Under the pieces are notes generated by a model. It had not been told where the DNA came from. It did not search any database and saw only the letters and a program-made list of their open reading frames with translations. This document shows, in pieces, positions 15,994 to 22,819 of a stretch of DNA of 64,000 nt. Positions within the stretch are counted from its first letter, which is position 1, and each line of letters begins with the position of its first letter. The stretch is taken from NCBI GenBank assembly GCA_029202385.1, contig CP119314.1:4639001-4703000 (forward strand), given 5' to 3'. Both the position numbers and the translations under genes were made by a program. Source of the DNA: Candidatus Sphingomonas phytovorans. Its GTDB lineage: Bacteria; Pseudomonadota; Alphaproteobacteria; Sphingomonadales; Sphingomonadaceae.

Positions 15994-17655
15994 TCATTGC
16001 CCCTGTTGCGCCTGTGTCTTTTGCATTGCCTGTTGCAGCAGGATGATCGGCGATTGTTCGCCCCGCCGGCGGATCGACCAGCGGATTGCATAGCCCCACA
16101 AGGCGACGAGGATAGCGAGCACGCCGACCAGCAGGAACACGTCGTTATAGGCGAGGATGTTCGCCTCGCGCGCGACCTGCTGCGCCAGGATCGCTGCGCC
16201 CTCCGCGCTGCGCAGCGCCGGATCGCCGATCACGCCACCGACCGCGCCGCCACCTGCCCGCACCCGCGCGGCGACCAGCGGATCGGTCATCACGATATGC
16301 TGGACCAGGGCGTGCGAATGGAATTTCTCCCGGATCACCTGGAAGGTGCCGAGCAGCGCATTGCCGATCAGGCCGCCCATGCTCTGGCTGATGCTGAACA
16401 GCACGACGAAGCTGACGAAGTTCCGCCCGCCGGCGAGCAGGGTCCGCGCGATGCCGATCACCATCGCCTGCGCCAGGAACAGCAGCGAGGCGAAGCCGAT
16501 GATCGCCTGGCTGAGATAGAAGCTGCTTGGGCGGGTGAGGTTGGTCGCATCGGCATCCATGAACGACCCGATCACGATCAGCACCACCGCGACGGTGATC
16601 GGCCGGGCGACATTGTCGGGGCGGAAGGTGAGCACCGCGGTGGCGAGGCCGGCGATAGAGGCGACCACGATGATGATATTGAGGACGACCATCTGGTCGT
16701 TGATCATGCCGAGCACGGTCAGCAGTCCGACCGATCCGAACGCCTGTTCCGACAGGAGGATCCGGACCGACGCCGCGACCGCCATCAGCCGCAGGACTTC
16801 CCTCGTGGCGAGCCAGCGGGTGTTGATCAGCGGGTTGGCGCGGCGATGCTCAACGATCAGCGCCGCCGCGATCAGCGCAACGCTGGCGGCGAGTGCCCAA
16901 CCCATCCAGGGCTGGTCGGTCCACCATTCGATCCGCCCTTCGGAGAGCACCGCGATCATCAGCCATAGCCCGGGCGCGAGCAGGCCGAAGGTGAGGAAAT
17001 CGAGCGGCTCGAACACCTCCTCGCGCTCGCTCGGAGGCAGCGGCACCATCATCACCGCCACCAGCGAGGCCAGCGCCAGCCCCATTTCGAACCAGTAGAG
17101 ATTGTGCCAGTCGCCCCATTCGAGCAGCCGGGGCGAGAAGACCCGCGCCAGCGGCGAGGCGAGCTGCGGGATGCTGATGCCCATCATCACGCCGGCGAGC
17201 CGCTTTGCGGCTGGCATCGCCTGCATGAGGTAGAGGAGCGTCAGGGTGGAAAGGCCGCTCGCCGCGATCCCGCTCATCGCGCGCACCGCCACCGATGTCC
17301 AGAAATCATGAACGAAGAGATGAAGCAGCGTCGTCGCGGCATAAGCGCCGAGGGTATAGCGAATGAACGGCTGCAACCCGAATTGCTGGCGGTACTTCAC
17401 CAGCAGCAGGTTGGCCGTCACATTGGTCATGAAATAGGCGGCGGTGAGCCACGCGCTCTCGTTGCTGTTGAGACCAAGCGTGCCCTGCGCGAAGTTCAGA
17501 TTGACCGTCACCAGCGCGTTGCCGAGGCCGCCGGTGACGCCGATGAGGCACCCGATCAGGAAATAGAAGAAACGGCGGCGCGCAGGGTGATCGGGATTGG
17601 CCGGCGACCCCGGCATCGTCGGCTTTTCGTGCGGCTTGAAGACGTATTCCGCCAC
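15994..17655 (-). CDS. MFS transporter, DHA2 family (EmrB-like)
   Basis: The proton-driven inner-membrane pump of the tripartite system, with about 14 hydrophobic segments. I take the GTG at 17655 as start because AAGGAAGG lies just upstream; ATG 17616 is the alternative, and the frame is open to 17718. Family features are the first helix FFYFLIGCLIGVTGGLGNAL, the conserved LNSNESAWLTAAYFMTN and a Gly/Pro-rich segment AKRLAGVMMGISIPQLASP. Substrates are probably toxic hydrophobic compounds. It is first in the operon emrB-emrA-nodT. No regulator gene is adjacent. Confidence 0.9.
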   Translation of the reverse strand: MAEYVFKPHEKPTMPGSPANPDHPARRRFFYFLIGCLIGVTGGLGNALVTVNLNFAQGTLGLNSNESAWLTAAYFMTNVTANLLLVKYRQQFGLQPFIRYTLGAYAATTLLHLFVHDFWTSVAVRAMSGIAASGLSTLTLLYLMQAMPAAKRLAGVMMGISIPQLASPLARVFSPRLLEWGDWHNLYWFEMGLALASLVAVMMVPLPPSEREEVFEPLDFLTFGLLAPGLWLMIAVLSEGRIEWWTDQPWMGWALAASVALIAAALIVEHRRANPLINTRWLATREVLRLMAVAASVRILLSEQAFGSVGLLTVLGMINDQMVVLNIIIVVASIAGLATAVLTFRPDNVARPITVAVVLIVIGSFMDADATNLTRPSSFYLSQAIIGFASLLFLAQAMVIGIARTLLAGGRNFVSFVVLFSISQSMGGLIGNALLGTFQVIREKFHSHALVQHIVMTDPLVAARVRAGGGAVGGVIGDPALRSAEGAAILAQQVAREANILAYNDVFLLVGVLAILVALWGYAIRWSIRRRGEQSPIILLQQAMQKTQAQQGQ

Positions 17656-17781
17656 GCTCCTGCCTTCCTTGCCCTCGCGTTCCCCCGACTCGATCCGGAC
17701 GATCAGCGGGCGAGCCACGGAAAAGGGCTTAGGTGGCCGACATTGCCGCCGTCAATCGAGAGCCGCGATGCGAGATGGCGT

Positions 17782-19062
17782 TCAGCTTGCCGCCTGGCGC
17801 ATGGCGCGCTGGGTAAGCACGGTGTCGCCGCCGACGGCCGCGACGATGTCGAGCGTGCCGCCATCGCCGGCACGGGCCAGCAGGACGACATAGTCCCCGG
17901 CGTGGAGACCGGTGTCGATCGAGACCCTGGCAAGCGTCGGGCGGGCGTCAAGCACGGTCGCCGGGTCGGCCGGGGCCGAAGGGGCTGTCGGTCTCTTCGC
18001 GTCGCGCTCAGCCTTCACCACGCCCTTGATGCCGCCCTCGAAGCCTTCGAGGAACTCGGTCAGCGCACCGGCGGGCACGCCGGCGCGGCGGGCATGGGAC
18101 AGCACGGCGGCATATTCGGTCAGGCGAGTCTTGTCGTAATCGGCGCCGAAGACGAGCTTCACGACCGGTGTCATCGGGGCGCGGAGTTGCACGGCGATGC
18201 CGGCATGGTCGAGCAGCGCCTGGTAGGAGACGGGATCGGCGTCGGCGGCGGCGGCGAAATCATGTGCGCGGGCAAGCGCGCGATAGAGCGTGCTGCGCGT
18301 GCGCGTGTCGGCCGCGCGCACCGCGGCGGCGGTCTGCTGCGCGAGCATCAACTGGTCGGTGAGGCTGCCGGTGGGCGGCGTCGTGCCGATGCCCTGCACC
18401 GGTGGGGTTTCCTCGGCGCTATCCTCGATGCCGGCGCTTGGGCCGTCGGCCCAGGCCGGGGCTGATGCCGCCGGCTTGGGCGCGGCGCGGCGCGACGCAT
18501 CGACCTCGGCATCGAGCTTCGCCTGGGTCTCGGCGTCGACCAGTTCCTTCCAGTTGATCACGCCATAGATATAGTCGATCGAATCCTCGTCCGAGGAAAA
18601 GGGCATCAGGATGCCGCGATACATGGTGTTGTGGCCGCGCGTGTTGACGAATTCGGCTTCGAAACCGATCGGCGCGCGATTCGCGATGATCTGCAGATAA
18701 TGGTCGGTCAGGCGCGACAGCAGCGACCGGCTGGGCACCTGGGCGATATGGGTGACGCTGTGATCAAGCGCGCATTCCTCGCGCAGCAGCCGGCCGAGAT
18801 AGGGGATCGCCGGATCCTCGATACCGTTCGAGAAATCGAGCAGCACGCTGTGCGGGCCGAAATCGGCGATGTTGGCGGGATCGAGATCCTCGATCGACGG
18901 ATAGGCGCGGCCGCGCAGCAGCGAAACCCAGTGATTATAGGCGCGGACATGCATGCGGCGCTCGTCGGTGCCGATGTCGAGGCGTGGCTCGTCGACGCCG
19001 CTCGCGCCGGTATCGTGATCGTGATCCACCCGATCCTCTTCGAAACCGCGGACGTTATCCAT
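17782..19062 (-). CDS. PAS-domain protein (PAS_5-like), function unknown
   Basis: A 426-residue cytoplasmic protein. The first half contains a PAS-like fold: YNHWVSLLRGRAYPSIEDLD, SVLLDFSNGIEDPAIPYLG and the end MPFSSDEDSIDYIYGVINW. This layout is common in alphaproteobacterial PAS_5 proteins that resemble the Caulobacter motility regulators. A low-complexity Ala/Pro linker leads to a helical C-terminal region (SLTDQLMLAQQTAAAVRAADTR). No kinase, cyclase or DNA-binding domain is visible, so it may work by protein contact. The ATG at 19062 is preferred over 19080. Confidence 0.75.
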   Translation of the reverse strand: MDNVRGFEEDRVDHDHDTGASGVDEPRLDIGTDERRMHVRAYNHWVSLLRGRAYPSIEDLDPANIADFGPHSVLLDFSNGIEDPAIPYLGRLLREECALDHSVTHIAQVPSRSLLSRLTDHYLQIIANRAPIGFEAEFVNTRGHNTMYRGILMPFSSDEDSIDYIYGVINWKELVDAETQAKLDAEVDASRRAAPKPAASAPAWADGPSAGIEDSAEETPPVQGIGTTPPTGSLTDQLMLAQQTAAAVRAADTRTRSTLYRALARAHDFAAAADADPVSYQALLDHAGIAVQLRAPMTPVVKLVFGADYDKTRLTEYAAVLSHARRAGVPAGALTEFLEGFEGGIKGVVKAERDAKRPTAPSAPADPATVLDARPTLARVSIDTGLHAGDYVVLLARAGDGGTLDIVAAVGGDTVLTQRAMRQAAS

Positions 19063-19236
19063 GCAGAAAGCTACCCTCAAGGGCCTGGATCAGCCCGCTG
19101 TCCCGCCCTTCTGCGCCGCGCGTGGTAAACGTTGCGTAAAGGGGGCGGTTGCAGCCTGAGCGCTTGTCAGCCGGCGAGACAGGTGATAAGCGCCGCCCCC
19201 TCGCGAAAGCCCGTCCACGGGCCGCACGGGGGATAT

Positions 19237-19312
19237 GCCGCTTTAGCTCAGTTGGTAGAGCATCGCATTCGTAATGCGGGGGTCACAGGTTCGAGTCCTG
19301 TAAGCGGCACCA
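19237..19312 (+). tRNA. tRNA-Thr (anticodon CGT), CCA encoded
   Basis: A 76-nt cloverleaf with acceptor arms gccgctt/aagcggc, a D arm with agctcagttggtagagc, anticodon stem tcgca/tgcgg around the loop ttcgtaa (CGT at 19270-19272), a T arm with ggttcgagtcc and a templated CCA end. It reads ACG threonine codons. A tyrosine integrase gene follows within 150 bp in the same orientation, so its 3' end is the likely integration site of the island. Confidence 0.97.
19288..19312 (+). other. Probable left attachment site (3' end of tRNA-Thr)
   Basis: Integrases of the P4 type normally recombine at the T-arm/acceptor end of a tRNA gene and restore it. The tRNA is complete and the integrase begins just downstream, so the left att core should lie here. 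I found no second copy of the tRNA 3' end in the window, so the right end is probably beyond 64000. Confidence 0.6.
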
Positions 19313-19462
19313 GTCCATAACGGGAACCCTCCTAGAAAACCGCAGAAATCTGCGGTAAACTGCCTCTCGGCGGTCCCATGAAGTCTCATTATGTTCCGCC
19401 GTGGCCCACTCAAAAGGGACCACGAAACGTGGGGCCACGAGCAGTTCAGGAGGCGTGGCCCC

Positions 19463-20680
19463 ATGCTTACGGTTACACAGATTCGAGCGCTTAAGCCCGC
19501 CCCGCGTCCCTTTAAGGTTTTTGATTCCGACGGGCTCTTTCTCCTGGTCCAGCCGTCCGGAGCCCTACTCTGGCGTTTTCGCTACAGAAAGTTCGGCGTG
19601 GAGCGCAAACTATCGCTCGGCAGCTTTCCGGACGTCACTTTGCAGCAGGCCCGCAAGGAGCGCGACAAGGCTCAGGCCCAGCTGATCGACGATATCGATC
19701 CCGCGGAAGAAAAGCGCCAACGCCGCTTGAAAGCCGAACTTGCGGCGCAGACCACATTCAAGCTGGTTGCCGAGGAATTCATCCAGAAGATGGAGCGGGA
19801 AGGGAAGTCGCCAGCCACGATCAAGAAGGCGCGCTGGTTTCTGGAGCTGCTTGAGGGGATTGCGGAGCGCCCGATCGCGTCGATCACCCCGCACGAGTTG
19901 CTCGACGCATTGAAGCGAATCGAGCGCCGCGGGCATCACGAAACCGCGCTTCGGTTGCGGTCGTTTGCCGGCCGGGTGTTTCGCTATGGCTTTGCTACAC
20001 TGCGGACCGAACATAATCCCGCTGACATCCTGCGCGGGGCGCTGATCGTTCCCAAGACAAAGCACCATGCCGCGATCGTCGAACCGGCCAAGGTTGGCGT
20101 GCTCCTGCGCGCGATCGACGAATATGAAGGGCGTCCGGAGACGGTCTTCGCCTTGAAACTGGCGCCGCACGTTTTTCTGCGGCCCGGCGAACTGCGCCAA
20201 GCCAAATGGAGCGAGATCGATTTCGTGGATAAGGTCTGGCGTATCCCTGCCGAACGGATGAAGATGAAGCAGCCTCACACTGTGCCGCTGTCCCGGCAGT
20301 CGCTCTATCTGCTCCGCGCGTTGCGGACTGTCGCACGACCCGGTGAGTTCCTCTTTCCAGCGCTTCACACGACGAAGCGATCTATCTGCGAGAATACCCT
20401 GAACGTGGCGCTTCGGCGCCTGGGTTATGGCTCAGACGAAATGACCAGCCATGGTTTTCGCGCGATGGCTAGCACGCTCCTCAACGAGTCTGGCTTGTGG
20501 CATCCTGACGCGATCGAACGCGCTCTCGCTCATGGTGAAAAGGATAAAGTCAGGGCTGCTTATCATCGAGGTGCGCACTGGGCCGAACGGGTGCGGATGG
20601 CGCAATGGTGGTCTGATCATCTCGACGACCTTCGCTCGGGCGGCAAGGTCATCAAAGGTAAGTTTCGAAAACGGGCCTGA
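19463..20680 (+). CDS. int: P4-type tyrosine integrase
   Basis: A 405-residue site-specific recombinase. ATG 19463 is chosen because AGGAGG sits at 19448-19453. The N-terminal arm-binding domain (DUF4102 type) shows PFKVFDSDGLFLLVQPSG and KLSLGSFPDVTLQQAR. The catalytic residues are in place: Arg240 in FLRPGELRQAKW, His330 and Arg333 in SHGFRAMAS, His357 in LAHGEKD and Tyr367 in RAAYHRG. The frame is intact. Its position next to the tRNA gene marks the left end of a large genomic island and suggests the island may still excise. Confidence 0.95.
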   Translation: MLTVTQIRALKPAPRPFKVFDSDGLFLLVQPSGALLWRFRYRKFGVERKLSLGSFPDVTLQQARKERDKAQAQLIDDIDPAEEKRQRRLKAELAAQTTFKLVAEEFIQKMEREGKSPATIKKARWFLELLEGIAERPIASITPHELLDALKRIERRGHHETALRLRSFAGRVFRYGFATLRTEHNPADILRGALIVPKTKHHAAIVEPAKVGVLLRAIDEYEGRPETVFALKLAPHVFLRPGELRQAKWSEIDFVDKVWRIPAERMKMKQPHTVPLSRQSLYLLRALRTVARPGEFLFPALHTTKRSICENTLNVALRRLGYGSDEMTSHGFRAMASTLLNESGLWHPDAIERALAHGEKDKVRAAYHRGAHWAERVRMAQWWSDHLDDLRSGGKVIKGKFRKRA

Positions 20681-20822
20681 GGTAAAGATTGGACCGTGAG
20701 CAGTCTGGCCGCTTTGGGAAGACTCAGAGCTAGCTGCCGTTTGCGCACTCTGATCCGAGCGGGCGGCTTTCACCCTAGATGCCAAGCGCATCCTCTAAGA
20801 CGCTAATACCAGCGAGCATTGA

Positions 20823-21086
20823 TCAGTACCCGTGAGCCCATTGGCGTAGTTCCAGGGACATGATGCGCCAGGGTTGGTCGACAAGCTTGTTCCAGGCATG
20901 GCAGCAATGATCGAGGATGTCGTCATGGGATGAGAAGATGCGGTTGGAGAGCCAGTTGTCGCGCATGAACTGCCAGACATTTTCGACCGGATTGAGCTCT
21001 GGGCAGCGTGGCGGCAGGGGCATGAGCGTGATGTTGGCGGGCACGACGAGTTCGTTGGATCCATGCCACCCGGCCTGATCGAGCAG
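20823..21086 (-). pseudogene. IS630-family transposase, C-terminal remnant
   Basis: About 88 codons of a DDE_3 transposase C-terminus: LVVPANITLMPLPPRCPELNPVENVWQ contains the final catalytic Glu of the DDE triad, and the protein ends RQWAHGY. The N-terminal two thirds are missing. The fragment abuts a resolvase gene in a different frame, with the junction near 21083-21092. Confidence 0.85.
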
Positions 21087-21426
21087 CCGCGAACATCGTC
21101 AGCAGCATCCGACCCGTGGGCGAGCGCGTGTCCACCTCCGACCCGCCGAAGTCGAGCACGCGAAGGCCCACCTGTTTGCCCTCCAGCAGCGCCACGATGC
21201 CGAGCAGGTCCGCCGTCGAGCGCGCCAGCCGGTCGAGCCGGGACACCACCAGCGTGTCGCCCTCCCGCACGAAGTCCAAGACCGCATCGAGCTGCCCCCG
21301 CTGCCCGACCGACGACGCCTGCTCCCGGAACACCTTCGTGCAACCCGTTGCAGCCAGCGCCGTCTCCTGCGCCTCCAACCCCGCCACCTGCTCGACCGTC
21401 GAGGTCCGCGCATACCCGACAAGCAT
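21087..21426 (-). pseudogene. Serine recombinase (resolvase), truncated
   Basis: The catalytic N-terminal domain of a Tn3-type resolvase or invertase. It starts MLVGYARTSTVEQVAGLEAQ with the nucleophilic Ser in GYARTS and continues through VVSRLDRLARST to GRMLLTMFAA. There the family sequence stops and IS630-derived DNA is read out of frame to 20923. The E-helix and the DNA-binding domain are lost, so it is almost certainly inactive. AGGA lies 8 bases before the ATG at 21426. An imperfect palindrome at 21436-21454 (ctgcgt/acgcag) could be a remnant of the res region. Confidence 0.82.
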
Positions 21427-21665
21427 CTGATTATCCTGCGTTATTTCTACGCAGAACCATGCCACACCCTGCCGCTAAGTCACGAGGATTGTTGGATTAT
21501 TGACAACAAAAGTGGGACGCAGCGGATCTCCGCAACGTCCCACATGCCCCCAGAACCTGCGAGACACTGCCTCACTCGCACCGGCACCAGTTCAACGAGA
21601 CACCGCTCCGCCACGATCGCCAAGATCAGATGGCCGAGGGCTTACGCGACGCGGCTGTCCACATC

Positions 21666-22001
21666 TCATGCAGCGGCGAACGTGTTCTCCTGTGCCAACT
21701 GTTCAATGATAATCTTGGCTAAGGAACGATAGATATTCGGCGACGGGGTATCGGTTGTAACAAAGCGGATCGCCGCAACATGGTAGTCTGTTCCAAGCTG
21801 CGCGTTCGCATCCAAGATGCCGTCCAACACCTGTGTTCGCACGTCTTCCGCCTCGATCAATGGTGCCTCATTGCTGATCGACATGCGCTCAACGACAGGC
21901 TTCGCATCAGCAGGCTCGCCGAGTTTCAACCCGAGCAGGTTATGAGCAGGGCCGGTGATGCGGATCACCTGATACCAGTCGCCATCTCTACTGAACTGCA
22001 T
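21666..22001 (-). CDS. Putative immunity protein for the third toxin fragment
   Basis: A 111-residue protein starting at ATG 22001, two bases after the stop of a toxin-like fragment; a TTG at 22007 would overlap that stop. It has no signal peptide and is predicted cytoplasmic. It includes WYQVIRITGPAHNLLGLKLGE and ends RSLAKIIIEQLAQEN. I do not recognise the family. The immunity role rests on its position directly behind a Rhs-type C-terminal toxin, on size, and on the two similar toxin/immunity pairs next to it. Confidence 0.55.
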   Translation of the reverse strand: MQFSRDGDWYQVIRITGPAHNLLGLKLGEPADAKPVVERMSISNEAPLIEAEDVRTQVLDGILDANAQLGTDYHVAAIRFVTTDTPSPNIYRSLAKIIIEQLAQENTFAAA

Positions 22002-22003
22002 AA

Positions 22004-22417
22004 TCAAAATCCTGGTGCTGGGAAGCGACGCTGCGCCGCATTGTGAGCAGCATTATAGCCTGGCGACACGTTTCGCATATACCAGGCTTCCGCTGTCTCA
22101 TGCCTCAAAAGCTGCAAGTCGGCCGCTCCATAAGTTCCGCTTTCGAGCCGCTGCCAAGAAGCAGCAATGCCGGCGTCGCTGTCGAAACGACCTATCGTTG
22201 CCGGAATACCAAGGCTCTCGTAACGATCAAGCACCTGCTCATTCATGAATAGGTGGTCTTTGACCTTCTGAATATTCGATGCCTTGTATCCCGTGTTTCC
22301 AGCAATGCTACCCACATCCGTAGTGCTGGCCCGAATAGCATCATAGGCTTCATCCGCAGAGCCGAGGATAGAACCCGATCCGGTCTGTCGAAGCGCAGTT
22401 GTCTCTGCGGAGATTAT
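22004..22417 (-). pseudogene. Orphan polymorphic-toxin C-terminal domain without start codon
   Basis: An open stretch of 137 codons that begins immediately after, and in the same frame as, the TAA stop of the upstream immunity gene. It has no ATG; the first possible start is a GTG at 22315. The sequence includes GYKASNIQKVKDHLFMNE, SWQRLESGTYGAADLQLLRHE and NAAHNAAQRRFPAP. This pattern (KVKDHLF..., LL-HE..., AH-A) is one I associate with C-termini of Rhs and contact-dependent toxins, though I cannot name the family. It looks like a displaced Rhs-CT tip kept with its immunity gene as a silent cassette. Confidence 0.6.
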
Positions 22418-22813
22418 TTAGCCGGTTATTTGTATTTCATTGGAGATCAAACCATCCCAACGTAGAGCCAACGCGTATTCAGCGTTCCTCTCAAGCCGGT
22501 AAGTCGCCCGCTTGAACAGTAGCGCGGACACCTTGTCGGTTTTTGCCTCAATCTTAAACGGCAATTCGATCCTCAGTTTCTCTCCGGGTGCCAATGTCCG
22601 CATTGCTATCGGAGAGTTGGGAGTGACGATCTCATATCCGAGAGGCTCAAGGCGCTCCGCCCCACGCCTGATTTCCAAACCAACTCGCTCCGCATTTAGT
22701 AAAAATCGATCGAGGGAAACGTCGGCTTCGCTCGGTCCATCGTTGCAAAATGTCACGACCAAGCAAGCTTCGCTGCCCAAGATACCGCCATTTTCAATAT
22801 ACAGTTTCATCAC
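22418..22813 (-). CDS. Putative cytoplasmic immunity protein of the metallopeptidase-like toxin cassette
   Basis: A 131-residue protein (ATG 22813 or 22810) starting 6 bp after the stop of the orphan Rhs toxin. The pattern looks all-beta: MKLYIENGGILGSEACLVVTF, TPNSPIAMRTLAPGEKLRIEL and EYALALRWDGLISNEIQI. There is no signal peptide, so the target toxin should act in the cytoplasm. The family is not recognised and the role is inferred from gene order. The region is visibly less GC-rich than the flanking core genes. Confidence 0.6.
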   Translation of the reverse strand: MMKLYIENGGILGSEACLVVTFCNDGPSEADVSLDRFLLNAERVGLEIRRGAERLEPLGYEIVTPNSPIAMRTLAPGEKLRIELPFKIEAKTDKVSALLFKRATYRLERNAEYALALRWDGLISNEIQITG

Positions 22814-22819
22814 AATTCC

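Noticed and set aside
21436..21454. Dyad ctgcgt/acgcag upstream of the resolvase as a res site.
   Set aside because: Only one imperfect dyad was found; a res region should have several subsites, so I mention it only as a remnant.
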